The notes beneath the pieces were generated by a model that saw only the letters and a list, made by a program, of their open reading frames with translations, was not told the DNA's origin and did no database searches. The translations under genes and the position numbers were made by a program. From the NCBI GenBank assembly GCA_022760475.1, contig JALEFZ010000052.1, positions 62,001 to 126,000 of the forward strand: a DNA stretch of 64,000 bases, given 5' to 3'. How positions within the stretch are numbered: the stretch's first letter is position 1; each line of letters opens with the position of its first letter. Below are positions 27,269-35,425 of the stretch, piece after piece. Source of the stretch: Bacteroidia bacterium (lineage in GTDB: Bacteria > Bacteroidota > Bacteroidia > J057).

Positions 27269-29581
27269 TCAGACTTGAGAATGCATCCTGGCCAGGATAT
27301 TGACAACTTCTTTGACTGCAATTTGAGGATTCAGGGCTGTATCTGAAATGCCGGAAACCACGCGGGTGATGTTATGATCTACTAGGCCTGCACTGCCCCA
27401 CATTTTGCCTGATGCGGTGGTCAGGTAAACTGAAAAATTATGATGGCCAGAGCCTGGGCGCTCCCCGATGATATGAATGATACTTTTGTCTTTGGAGTCC
27501 TTTTTCCCTTTTCCAAATAATTCCTCACCACATTTGTAGCCTGCTCTGACTCTTCCATGGGTAATCAGGATATTTTGTTTGCCTAACTGATAATTCTGGG
27601 ACTCTAAGACTTGGGCCAATTTTTCAAGGAAGGGTTTAAGATGGCCTTCATCCATGAGTGCCCTTGCGTTCAGGCCATCTGAAATAACAATCTGGATATC
27701 AGGAATTTCGCCACCCCAATTTTGACGCATTTTCCGAAGCGTACCTAATGCTTGTTCACTTAGCTTTTCTCCAGACTCGGGATGGTAAACATAGTCCTTT
27801 CGGTTTTTGGACTGTGTAAGGATGGGTATTGCCAGGGGCACTGAAGCAGCAAATTTATCATTCATTTCTGTCCAAAGGCTTACTTTGGCATCTTCATAAA
27901 GCCGGCGAACTTCCTTCTCCAGCTCTGGATTCAAATCCCAGGTATTCTCACCATAGCCTTGGGCGATGGGAACTCCTCCTTTTCGAATTTCAGCTATTTT
28001 ACTTTCCCCTTCCTTGTATATGTCAGCCTGGCTTCTTTTATCACCCTTTGCCTGACGGTATTTAAAATAGACCCAAATCGGATCTCCAAAATGCGGAGTG
28101 GGTTTACCATCGGCATCCAGGATTTCCAACTTCTTAAAAAAGTCCCACATGGCATCATTGACCTTGTAACCAAACTTCTCACGGACTTTTACATGATTAT
28201 TAAAAGCTGTGGTAAGGTAGCTCAGCATGGGATCGTTTTTGGTGGGAAGAGCCATGAGGTAGGCCGGATTTACGGGCATGATTTGATCAATACACCAATC
28301 CAGGTCATCCAAACTAATCTCCATGTGCAGGGTGGAGCAGATGTCCAGGCCAATGGTCAGTCCATGCAATTTGCCCATAACTGTATCCTCCAGGCAGCAC
28401 CTGACCAACTGCTCCTTTTTGGTAAACACCTCTGGGCCAATGAATCCTGCCACATCATTGACAAAAACCCAAGGCATGTTATTGGCAGAATTCGCCTCCC
28501 GGATGACTCCTTTTAAAGCTCTAACGAAACCGTATTTTCTGGACTCATGGATCACCATATCAAAACCTTCTCCATGGCCATTTGTAAAGTCAGCCCCTTG
28601 CCCCGTTTCGGCATAAAAGCCATATCTGCCTGTCCTTCCTTTTACATGGTTGACCATTTTTTCGATGCTCACATCAAAGGTTTGATTGGCATTCACAGTT
28701 CCAGCGAGGCTTTGAAACCAGATTCCGGTAGTCTCTGGATGTCTTTGTTCAACCTCAGCCTGAATATCTATGTGGGACAGCACACAATTGGGCATGGTAT
28801 CTTGAAGGCCAAAAGTGAGCAGGATATCGTATAAGGCAGCTTCAATTTTGGCTACAGATTCAACCTTACTAGAAACCGGGTTGGTCCCTAGCAATAAATC
28901 TCCGACTGCAAACGACCATGCGTCAAAGACTTGCCAGGTGATGTCGTCGATGTTGTCGGTGGGAGAGTTAGGCTGAATCCTGGCACTCATATAGCCTTTA
29001 CTCCCGATTTTACTGCCTGGCAGGGGATTAAATACCTTCTGTCCAACTGATATCAATTCTGCATTGGACATGACTTTCACTAAGCAGGCGATGACATCGC
29101 TGGATAGCCCAGGCATGATTTTTTTGATATCATCTTCTGATTGGGTAAGGACGTATTCTTTTAGTTCCCTGAATGTCCAATTTTGGATTTCCTTTATTTC
29201 CTGAGTAGAGCTCAGGATCAATTGGTGGAGTTCATCTTCAAATACCACATATTGATCAATGTCTGCAACCCGGCTATTCAGAATCAACTCTCTGGCTTGC
29301 TGCTGCTCGGAATTGCTACCTGCGGCCAGCCCCATGGCTTGATCGCCCTCTTTGAATTCATTTGCCCTGCCAAGGATTTGACGGTAGAGGTCCATGTCCA
29401 CACTTCCTTCAATCCTTTCTATGAAAGCAAACACACTTTCGCCTTTCAAGGGAGGATTTTTAAATATGGTGGTATTGGAGGTATTGCTGCCTTGCCAGAG
29501 GTTACAGCCATCCAAAACCATAATTGATGCACCTAAAAGTCCAAGTTGGGAGACAAAAGACTTTCTTGATATCTTTTTCAT
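27269..29581 (-). CDS. Exported ethanolamine ammonia-lyase, EutB and EutC fused in one chain
   Basis: A 770-residue protein. Residues 1-26 look like an export signal: SRKSF (twin-arginine-like, RK variant), a hydrophobic stretch and LDGC, a possible lipobox at Cys26. Residues 50-510 match EutB (large subunit): SARIQPNSPTDN, WSFAVGDLLLGTNPV, YAETGQGA, VAGFIGPE, MGKLHGLTIGLDIC. Aligned from memory with E. coli EutB, the substrate ligands Arg160, Gln162, Asn193, Glu287, Phe329 and Asp362 are kept (Arg201, Gln203, Asn234, Glu325, Phe380, Asp413), while the adenosyl-contacting Glu257 is Thr301. Residues 623-770 match EutC (IVISDGLNARALMDEG, HIIGERPG). The reaction would be B12-dependent conversion of ethanolamine to acetaldehyde and ammonia. 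No EutA, EutH or microcompartment gene is near. Confidence 0.88.
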   Translation of the reverse strand: MKKISRKSFVSQLGLLGASIMVLDGCNLWQGSNTSNTTIFKNPPLKGESVFAFIERIEGSVDMDLYRQILGRANEFKEGDQAMGLAAGSNSEQQQARELILNSRVADIDQYVVFEDELHQLILSSTQEIKEIQNWTFRELKEYVLTQSEDDIKKIMPGLSSDVIACLVKVMSNAELISVGQKVFNPLPGSKIGSKGYMSARIQPNSPTDNIDDITWQVFDAWSFAVGDLLLGTNPVSSKVESVAKIEAALYDILLTFGLQDTMPNCVLSHIDIQAEVEQRHPETTGIWFQSLAGTVNANQTFDVSIEKMVNHVKGRTGRYGFYAETGQGADFTNGHGEGFDMVIHESRKYGFVRALKGVIREANSANNMPWVFVNDVAGFIGPEVFTKKEQLVRCCLEDTVMGKLHGLTIGLDICSTLHMEISLDDLDWCIDQIMPVNPAYLMALPTKNDPMLSYLTTAFNNHVKVREKFGYKVNDAMWDFFKKLEILDADGKPTPHFGDPIWVYFKYRQAKGDKRSQADIYKEGESKIAEIRKGGVPIAQGYGENTWDLNPELEKEVRRLYEDAKVSLWTEMNDKFAASVPLAIPILTQSKNRKDYVYHPESGEKLSEQALGTLRKMRQNWGGEIPDIQIVISDGLNARALMDEGHLKPFLEKLAQVLESQNYQLGKQNILITHGRVRAGYKCGEELFGKGKKDSKDKSIIHIIGERPGSGHHNFSVYLTTASGKMWGSAGLVDHNITRVVSGISDTALNPQIAVKEVVNILARMHSQV

Positions 29582-29771
29582 GTCGTTAGAGGATTGAAGG
29601 TAATATTGCTAGCTAGCAGCAGAGGAAAGCATGGAATGCATTAGCCCTTTGAATCAAGATCGGGCTTTTTTCTAATAATTATAGGCAGAAAATAAATTTA
29701 TTTTCATATGGCAAATTATTGCTATTGTGATTAAGGTTTTATTTGGAAATTTGAATATTTCTTTTTTACAA

Positions 29772-29799
29772 CCCTGACAGGGTTATAACCCTGTCAGGG
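29772..29799. repeat. Palindromic dispersed repeat, CCTGACAGG family (copy 2)
   Basis: Arms CCCTGACAGGGTT (29772-29784) and AACCCTGTCAGGG (29787-29799) are exact reverse complements around AT. Each arm also contains the self-complementary core CCCTGACAGGG, so alternative foldings are possible. It lies in the 256-bp gap between the EutBC fusion and the gene at 29838. Confidence 0.85.
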
Positions 29800-29837
29800 C
29801 TAGAAGTATCACAAAGCCAACAGACCTAAAAAGCTCC

Positions 29838-30278
29838 TCACTCCATCAAATCAAAAAGTCTCTTTAGTATCTCATCCTCAATATTTTGGCTCTGAATCAT
29901 AGTAATACCACCAATAATTTTGTCTCTTTTAAGCCTGGAAATCTTCTCTGTTATTGCCTTCAATTGGCTAAGTTTTTCATGTTCTCCACCCCACTTTTCA
30001 GAGAGCTTTTCAATCACTTGAAGAAACTCATTAGTACGAAGCAGCTTCCTTGATTCATCAAGTTGACTTGTACTTACCCCAGTTATTGATTTGCTCAATA
30101 AATTTTCCGTGTCTTCCTCTAATTCATCCAATAAGTCCTCTTTGTCCTCCAGGCTAAGAACGCCCAACATTTCACTAAGCTGAATTCTAGTATATCTGGC
30201 TATGATCCTGTCCTGTTCTTTTTGATCTTCCTTTTGGACAAACGAGAAGGTAGCAAGCTGCTCAATATTGAAATTCAT
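29838..30278 (-). CDS. Hypothetical helical protein bracketed by dispersed repeats
   Basis: A 146-residue, charged, probably all-helical soluble protein without a signal peptide or membrane segment. It has an acidic centre (EDKEDLLDELEEDTENLL) and a basic stretch (EKISRLKRDKIIGG). I do not recognise the family. It starts at an ATG and lies between two copies of the CCTGACAGG repeat (29772 and 30294). The bracketing may be chance or may show that the gene arrived with the repeats. Confidence 0.5.
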   Translation of the reverse strand: MNFNIEQLATFSFVQKEDQKEQDRIIARYTRIQLSEMLGVLSLEDKEDLLDELEEDTENLLSKSITGVSTSQLDESRKLLRTNEFLQVIEKLSEKWGGEHEKLSQLKAITEKISRLKRDKIIGGITMIQSQNIEDEILKRLFDLME

Positions 30279-30293
30279 ACTTTTCTTATTTTA

Positions 30294-30308
30294 ACCCTGA
30301 CAGGCTTA
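30294..30308. repeat. Half copy of the CCTGACAGG repeat (copy 3)
   Basis: ACCCTGACAGGCTTA equals the right arm of copy 1 (5398-5415) over 15 bases, but there is no facing arm here. It lies 16 bp before the start of the gene at 29838-30278. Confidence 0.6.
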
Positions 30309-30513
30309 GAGTTCTCAAAGACTTTGAAAAATATATCATAATTTTCCCATTTGCTAATGGGTCGATTATGATGAAATAGATTAAATCCCCAGAAGATTTT
30401 CCCTTCCAAATAAAAGAAAGCACATGTTCTATCCAGGCCATGGCCCCAAAAAGAAACAACACTCAGCCGAAAACGGACAAGTGTTGTCAACTCCCTGTAT
30501 TTCTTTTGTATAC

Positions 30514-30888
30514 CTACTTCAACATGGAGGGATTTCTCATGACCGTCCCTGCGTACAAAAATACAGCAACGACAATCCCTGTAACTGGTGCCTGGCCTGA
30601 GACTACTTCCGCCACGATGATCCCTCCAACATAGGAACACAGAAGATAGAAGCCCAGTTTGCCGGTCCGTGGAATCCAGTACAAGGCCAAAAGAGCAATT
30701 TCGAGTACTCCTAGGAAAAGTACCTTGTCCTCCCAATTGGGTATCTTACTCATGTTTTCCATAATAGGTTCTGCCCCCACAATCTTGGCAAAACCTGCCA
30801 TGAGGATGATCAGAGAGAAAAGGATGGAAAGGATGTATCCTATGATTCGTTGGATTTTATTGATCCCTGGTTCGTGATAATTCGCCAT
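30514..30888 (-). CDS. DoxX-like integral membrane protein
   Basis: A 124-residue protein with four transmembrane helices (IIGYILSILFSLIILMAGFAKI, KVLFLGVLEIALLALYWI, LGFYLLCSYVGGIIVAEVV, VTGIVVAVFLYAGTVM) in the DoxX/DoxD arrangement, including the AGFAKI motif after helix 1. Start chosen at the ATG at 30888 (MANYHEPG); the frame reaches a TTG at 30936. Family members act in the membrane in varied roles, often near redox or regulator genes; the exact function is unknown. A Crp-type regulator lies right before it on the same strand (gap 83 bp), which suggests regulation of this gene. Confidence 0.78.
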   Translation of the reverse strand: MANYHEPGINKIQRIIGYILSILFSLIILMAGFAKIVGAEPIMENMSKIPNWEDKVLFLGVLEIALLALYWIPRTGKLGFYLLCSYVGGIIVAEVVSGQAPVTGIVVAVFLYAGTVMRNPSMLK

Positions 30889-30971
30889 TTGCTTAAGATT
30901 TGATTGATTATGAGGCGAAATTATTTCAGAGTCCAAACTCCTGCATTAATCTAGATTAAGAAAAATGGGGC

Positions 30972-31439
30972 TTATTTTCCTTGCATACGCTGCCGTTTTA
31001 CGGTGCTTAGGGCCTCTGGAGTGATCCCAAGATAGGAAGCAATCATTTTTTGGGGGACCCTTTGGACAATATTGGGATAGGTTTCGATAAAATGCTCATA
31101 TCGCTCTATAGCAGAAGAACTAATCAACATGATGACCCGCTTTTGCAGCACTCCTATACGTTTTAGCAGTTTACTTGGGTCGTGCTTTGTCTCCATGTCC
31201 TTTTCAAGTTGAATCACCGTGCCATCTTCCAATGCCTCAATGAAAAGATCCCCTTCTGTTCCCGGCATTACACCGTCTCCGATGATCCAGCCTTCAGGAG
31301 CAAACATAAAAATATGTTCCCTACCCTTCTGATCAATGTGATAACTCCTCAGCAAACCGGAAAGCACTTGGTAAACATAAATGCTCCTTTCTCCTTTGCG
31401 CTGGAGAATTTGCCCTTTCTTGACCTTGAGTCTTTTCAA
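30972..31439 (-). CDS. Crp/Fnr-type transcriptional regulator, N-terminus uncertain
   Basis: The 155-residue frame from the TTG at 31439 covers the cyclic-nucleotide-binding-like barrel (KVKKGQILQRKGERSIYVYQVLSGLLRSYHIDQKGREHIFMF, phosphate-cassette region GVMPGTEG) and a C-terminal winged helix (QKMIASYLGITPEALSTVKR). Relatives are about 190 residues; the missing 25-35 would be an N-terminal helix. The frame is open upstream to 31541 (ending SILPSKQDTA) without an ATG, and this stretch overlaps the 3' end of the next gene, so a rare start codon or a shortened protein is likely. It probably controls the DoxX-like gene after it. Confidence 0.75.
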   Translation of the reverse strand: MKRLKVKKGQILQRKGERSIYVYQVLSGLLRSYHIDQKGREHIFMFAPEGWIIGDGVMPGTEGDLFIEALEDGTVIQLEKDMETKHDPSKLLKRIGVLQKRVIMLISSSAIERYEHFIETYPNIVQRVPQKMIASYLGITPEALSTVKRQRMQGK

Positions 31440-31495
31440 TGCAGTATCCTGTTTAGATGGAAGAATGCTGTGTTTTCGGGTTGTATGCGATATTC

Positions 31496-31921
31496 TTATC
31501 TGTAACAGATCAGTTTGATTCTGTCTTGGTCTACATCCAATTCAAATTTTCCTGTAACATTGAGGATTCGCAAAATTTCATCCAGGTCTTGCTCTCCTTT
31601 CTCATAGACTTTCTGAGGGAATACCAGGTACTCAATCTCCTTGTACAACAGCCATCCCCCTAGCGAGTTGTGGCCTTCGAATCCATTCGTCCAATAATCA
31701 AAACCAAAACTGCTATCTTCACTTAAGGATAAGGTACCTATCTGGTCTTTACCTACTTTTTTGAACTCCACCCTCTTGAGCAGATGGGCATGCTCGACCA
31801 ACTTATCAATTAGCCGCACCCACTTGGCATTTGACATGAAATGGTCAGAAAAGCGTCCAATAGCCTTTTCAAGCTCTCGGAACTCTTGCTCTTGCCTTCT
31901 TATTGATTTTTTAGTGCCCAT
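31496..31921 (-). CDS. Hypothetical protein
   Basis: A 141-residue soluble protein without a signal peptide. The N-terminal half is helical and basic (KKSIRRQEQEFRELEKAIG, KWVRLIDKLVEHAHLLKRV); the C-terminal half has a stretch FGFDYWTNGFEGHNSLGGWLLYKEIEYLVFP that looks like a two-strand core. The family is not recognised. Its end overlaps the possible N-terminal extension of the Crp-type regulator to its left. Confidence 0.6.
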   Translation of the reverse strand: MGTKKSIRRQEQEFRELEKAIGRFSDHFMSNAKWVRLIDKLVEHAHLLKRVEFKKVGKDQIGTLSLSEDSSFGFDYWTNGFEGHNSLGGWLLYKEIEYLVFPQKVYEKGEQDLDEILRILNVTGKFELDVDQDRIKLICYR

Positions 31922-32011
31922 TCTGATTTAAGTTAGGCATATTTATGTTGAAAAATTTATCTCACAAATACAAATGACTAAAATTCCAAAAAGCCCTCAT
32001 GTTTATATTTT

Positions 32012-33172
32012 TCATCTGTCCAATTTCGCCATTTGCTTCTTTATTTCATCCGGATTGCTGATGGCAAAATCTATCTCAACTTTTCTGGTTTTTTGGGGAT
32101 CAATGACTGTTTCAAACAAATAGGAAGCAGTCTCATCTGCCGATATGGCAACAAGCTGAACCATAAAACCGGTCGGTATGCTTCTAAAAACGCAATCCTG
32201 CTTTTGTCCTTTCCAATAATCCAATGCGAGGAGGTAATTACCCCCCAAGCCAGCTGCATAAATCCTGGCCCCCAACAAAGAATCATTCTGAATTTCGAAT
32301 TCCAACTTTGTAAATGGAGCCTCATCAATTTCTCCAACGGGAGCCTCATCAACTTGTCCCACGGGAGCATCATCAAAACCTGCAGCAAAGTAATCAATAT
32401 TAACCCAACCCAATCTCAACAGCGCCTGGGCTTGATAAGTTCGTTTTAACTTCTCAATTTCCTGCATCCTTTTGTCATAAAGTTTTTTGCGCTTGAGATA
32501 TGCTTTGTAGGCCTCGTCATCCATAGTTTCCTTATGCTGAAGAGAATCCATTGACATGTATTTCAAAAGTGCCCCTAACTCCCCTCCTCTGACAGTCTTC
32601 TTCACTTTTTTTCTTCTGGGAGCTTTGGGTTTCTCTGGCATAGGAATGTCTTTGGATTCAAACTTTTTTGAGCTTGGTTTCCAGTTTATTTTCCCTGTGG
32701 GATCCTTCTCGCCAGTGAATAAGTTCATCTCCTTGTCCGTTAATTTGGGAAATTCAACCTCTATGCTTTTGCCTGACTTGATGCGAAGTTGCTTGCCGTC
32801 AGAACTCATGCCCAGGTAATAGGCACCACCAGTTTCCAGAAGTCTTCCGTCCGAAACTGTTGGAGCATTTTGTAGAGCCATGCTGGATAAATCCGTCATC
32901 TCAAGCAATTCTACGTCAATGCTTTTGCCCAGCGGACTGCCATCTACGGTTTCGAGGGCTTCAGGATCGACATGTATAATGGTCCCTTTTTTCCCTTCAA
33001 TACTGGTTTTTTTGTTAGATGCTGTGGTGAGAATTTGAGGTTTATCCGCCAATTTGGCAGCAAGTGCATTAACCTCTTTCAACTGCTCAAGTGCGAGAGA
33101 ATCTTTTCCTGATTTACAAGAAATAAGACATATGCCCAGCAGCAGGGGCAAAAGTAGAATGTTTACTTTCAT
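32012..33172 (-). CDS. Lipoprotein with 8-residue acidic repeats
   Basis: A 386-residue lipoprotein (signal LLLGICLISC, lipid Cys19). The segment SIEGKKGTIIHVDPEALETVDGSPLG, then VELLEMTDLSSMALQNAPTVSDG and ETGGAYYLGMSSDGKQLRIKSG, is a domain common in Bacteroidota outer-membrane lipoproteins that resembles a C-terminal half of gliding-associated or carbohydrate-binding proteins. A basic proline-rich segment (PMPEKPKAPRRKKVKK) and a coiled-coil region follow. At about residues 265-285 three near-copies of DEAPVGE(I/V) come in tandem (see the repeat at 32317). Probably outer-membrane anchored; function unknown. Confidence 0.68.
   Translation of the reverse strand: MKVNILLLPLLLGICLISCKSGKDSLALEQLKEVNALAAKLADKPQILTTASNKKTSIEGKKGTIIHVDPEALETVDGSPLGKSIDVELLEMTDLSSMALQNAPTVSDGRLLETGGAYYLGMSSDGKQLRIKSGKSIEVEFPKLTDKEMNLFTGEKDPTGKINWKPSSKKFESKDIPMPEKPKAPRRKKVKKTVRGGELGALLKYMSMDSLQHKETMDDEAYKAYLKRKKLYDKRMQEIEKLKRTYQAQALLRLGWVNIDYFAAGFDDAPVGQVDEAPVGEIDEAPFTKLEFEIQNDSLLGARIYAAGLGGNYLLALDYWKGQKQDCVFRSIPTGFMVQLVAISADETASYLFETVIDPQKTRKVEIDFAISNPDEIKKQMAKLDR
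32317..32379. repeat. 24-bp tandem repeat inside the lipoprotein gene
   Basis: Units 32317-32340 and 32341-32364 differ at only four of 24 positions, and a third, partial unit runs to 32379. They encode tandem copies of an 8-residue unit (D-E/D-A-P-V-G-x-I/V) on the minus strand. Such in-frame units can vary in copy number by slippage. Confidence 0.75.
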
Positions 33173-33339
33173 GGTGTAGCTATTTATATGTTTTGGAAAA
33201 TTAATTAAGATTCTCTCTACTAAGGATGATTTTTGTTAGGCTAATTAGACTTTATTCATTTTTCCTCAGAAGCTGAAAATAACTATCTTCACTACTACTT
33301 TCAAAAAACAGGTATTGGCCTGATTCGAAAAAATAATCC

Positions 33340-34314
33340 ATGACAAAAGAAGAACTGCTACAAAAATTTAATTTGAAGCTGCCCGTGGTGGCTTCGCCCA
33401 TGTTCATCGTTTCACAGCCTGAATTGGTAAAGGCTTGCTGTAAAAACGGCATCATTGGGACTTTTCCAGCCTTGAACCAGCGCAGTTCTGAAGGCTTTGA
33501 GGAATGGTTGGTCGAGCTAAATAAGGATTTCCAGGCCTGGGAGAAAGAAACTGGCGAAAAAGCCCCTCCATACGGTGTAAACCTGATCGTCCATAGGACC
33601 AATCCGAGGGTACAAGCTGACCTTGAAATCTGTGTGAAGCACAAAGTCCCCATTATCATCACTTCTCTGGGAGCTGTACAAGAACTGGTCGATGCAGTTC
33701 ATAGTTATGGAGGCCTGGTCTTTCATGACGTTACCAATATTCGCCATGCCCAAAAGGCTATTGCAGCAGGTGTAGATGGACTGATACTCGTAACCGCAGG
33801 TGCAGGAGGACATGCTGGAACATTGAATCCGATTCCGTTTATCTCTGAAATTCGTGAAATCTGGGATGGCTTGATTTTGTTGGGAGGGAATATCAGTACC
33901 GGCAGGGACATTGCATCTGTCCTCCAGATGGGAGCAGACATTGCCTATATGGGTACTCGATTCATCAATACCACTGAAGCTTCTGCTCCAGAAGCCTACA
34001 AACAGATGATCATCGATTCAGGAACCAAGGACATCGTCTACACAGCCGCGATCTCCGGTGTCCCAGCCAACTTCATGAAGCAAAGCCTGGTAGCAGCGGG
34101 TATTCCGGAGGAATTCTGGAAAGCAAGCGCGAAGGTTGACTTTGGAGAGGAACTCAATTCTGAGGCGAAGGCCTGGAAAACGATTTGGTCGGCAGGTCAG
34201 GGAGTGGCGACCATCAAGGATGTCCTGCCTACAGAAGAATTGATCAGCCGCTTGAAAAAGGAATTCATTGAGGCGATCCAACAACAATATAAGCAGCTTG
34301 AAAGCTACGGATGA
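33340..34314 (+). CDS. Nitronate monooxygenase family flavoprotein
   Basis: A 324-residue FMN-dependent TIM-barrel oxidoreductase of the 2-nitropropane dioxygenase/nitronate monooxygenase family. N-terminal LPVVASPMFIVSQPELVKACCKNGIIGTFPA holds the FMN phosphate and substrate region; GAGGHAGTLN and the LLGGNISTGRDIASVLQMGADIAYMGTRFI block form the FMN-binding end. It oxidises alkyl nitronates to carbonyl compounds and nitrite. The AlkH/enoyl reductase subclass (FabK) is less likely given the length and motif order. It is convergent with the small secreted protein after it. Confidence 0.9.
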   Translation: MTKEELLQKFNLKLPVVASPMFIVSQPELVKACCKNGIIGTFPALNQRSSEGFEEWLVELNKDFQAWEKETGEKAPPYGVNLIVHRTNPRVQADLEICVKHKVPIIITSLGAVQELVDAVHSYGGLVFHDVTNIRHAQKAIAAGVDGLILVTAGAGGHAGTLNPIPFISEIREIWDGLILLGGNISTGRDIASVLQMGADIAYMGTRFINTTEASAPEAYKQMIIDSGTKDIVYTAAISGVPANFMKQSLVAAGIPEEFWKASAKVDFGEELNSEAKAWKTIWSAGQGVATIKDVLPTEELISRLKKEFIEAIQQQYKQLESYG

Positions 34315-34343
34315 CAGAACTGTTTTTCGGAAATATATAGGGG

Positions 34344-34371
34344 CCAGGATTAATCCTGGTCTTCCTTTTTC
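34344..34371 (+). terminator. Intrinsic terminator
   Basis: CCAGGAT (34344-34350) and ATCCTGG (34353-34359) form a short perfect stem, followed by TCTTCCTTTTTC. It lies 29 bp after the nitronate monooxygenase stop and overlaps the end of the convergent gene at 34350. Confidence 0.65.
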
Positions 34372-34673
34372 TTGATCCCGATAAAATATATTTTCCCTTT
34401 TATAGGACCCGTAAGGTTCTTTACATCTACCATCCCTGTTAAGCAACCTGCCTCTGCGAGCTTTTTCTTTATTCTTTTTTGTTCGCTAGAATTAAGCTCC
34501 TCCATGCTGTTGGCCCTTGCACGGACAGCCCATTCACCTCCACAAATCTCTATGGAGGAATCCCATTCATTGACATACTCAATCAACTTTACAGATCTCC
34601 AATCAATGCTTGTTTGCGCATATCCTATTATAGAAAAGAAAGACATTACCAAAAAAACGACATGATGCCTCAT
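34350..34673 (-). CDS. Small secreted protein
   Basis: A 107-residue protein with a signal peptide ending IIGYAQ (residue 20). The mature part starts SIDWRSVKLIEYVNEW and has two cysteines (IEICGGEW, AEAGCLTG) that could form a disulphide, then VDVKNLTGPIKGKIYFIGIKKKED. The family is unknown. It is leftward, 34 bp after the CHAP gene's end, and the two may share a transcript. Confidence 0.6.
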   Translation of the reverse strand: MRHHVVFLVMSFFSIIGYAQTSIDWRSVKLIEYVNEWDSSIEICGGEWAVRARANSMEELNSSEQKRIKKKLAEAGCLTGMVDVKNLTGPIKGKIYFIGIKKKEDQD

Positions 34674-34707
34674 AGGAATCAGGAATTGTTTATAAACGTT
34701 GAATGAA

Positions 34708-35301
34708 TTATTCCTTCCTTAACCAACCCAGGACTCCATTATTTTTGACCTCCCATTTCCCATCCACTTGCACCATCAGAATGCTTTTCCTTGACTTTCC
34801 GAAGGGACCCGGGTTTTGTTGGACAATCTCGATGCTGTCTTCGGAGACCGCAGATACAATGGCTACATGACCAAATCTATTGAACAGGTGCCCCTTAAAT
34901 ACAATCAGGTCATGGATTTTAGGCTTTTCATGGCCTAGGTTGGCGAACTGGATAAGGTCTCGTTGGCTATTCAATTGCCCACTTTCCAAACTTTCATCGA
35001 AAAAGTCTTTGGCATGGCCGTAGCTGTCGGGCATTTTGTGATTCAGGTATTCATAATAGTACCTCTTAACAAACTCTACACATTGGTACTTCAGACCTAA
35101 ATTATACCCATCATCTGTGGTGTTTCTTCCTGAAACATGGCCTACGCCCCCATTATAAAAAACGTTAACTCCATTGAAGGTGTCAATTGGCTGCCCCACT
35201 GTCATTAGGGGGTTTAGGTTGAGATTTTTCAATGCCCAAATTGTACCCAGGAGGAGCAGAATGGTTCCTAAAGCAATTTTTATGTGGATTCTTTTTTTCA
35301 A
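34708..35301 (-). CDS. CHAP-domain amidase, membrane-anchored
   Basis: A 197-residue protein with one N-terminal membrane segment (IKIALGTILLLLGTIWAL, residues 7-25) that may be an anchor or uncleaved signal. The CHAP/NlpC-like catalytic centre has Cys74 in KYQCVEFVKRYYY, His145 in FGHVAIVS and a likely third residue Glu158 (SIEIVQQNPG). This spacing also resembles the amidase domain of glutathionylspermidine synthetase. It most likely cleaves peptidoglycan cross-link peptides or a related amide. Start is the TTG at 35301, because an in-frame stop lies five codons earlier and the next Met is inside the fold. Confidence 0.82.
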   Translation of the reverse strand: MKKRIHIKIALGTILLLLGTIWALKNLNLNPLMTVGQPIDTFNGVNVFYNGGVGHVSGRNTTDDGYNLGLKYQCVEFVKRYYYEYLNHKMPDSYGHAKDFFDESLESGQLNSQRDLIQFANLGHEKPKIHDLIVFKGHLFNRFGHVAIVSAVSEDSIEIVQQNPGPFGKSRKSILMVQVDGKWEVKNNGVLGWLRKE

Positions 35302-35425
35302 ATCTTTACTGAACTAAGCCAAATTGCCAGTCTAAGGCCCTCAAAAGGTAAATGCCATTTCGATCTTCTATTATCAGGCTAACAGCAGTTCGGTCTCTGG
35401 CGAATGAGAATGCCTATACATTAAG

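Noticed and set aside
27959..28516. Rightward 185-codon frame inside the EutBC gene.
   Set aside because: Antisense shadow; the EutB motifs on the minus strand are unambiguous.
30275..30736. Leftward 153-codon frame in the DoxX region.
   Set aside because: It overlaps the clear DoxX-like gene in another frame, and its tail only covers the repeat half copy and AT-rich DNA; the composition is not protein-like.
34018..34446. Leftward 142-codon frame across the end of the nitronate monooxygenase gene.
   Set aside because: Antisense shadow in a gene with clear FMN-binding motifs.
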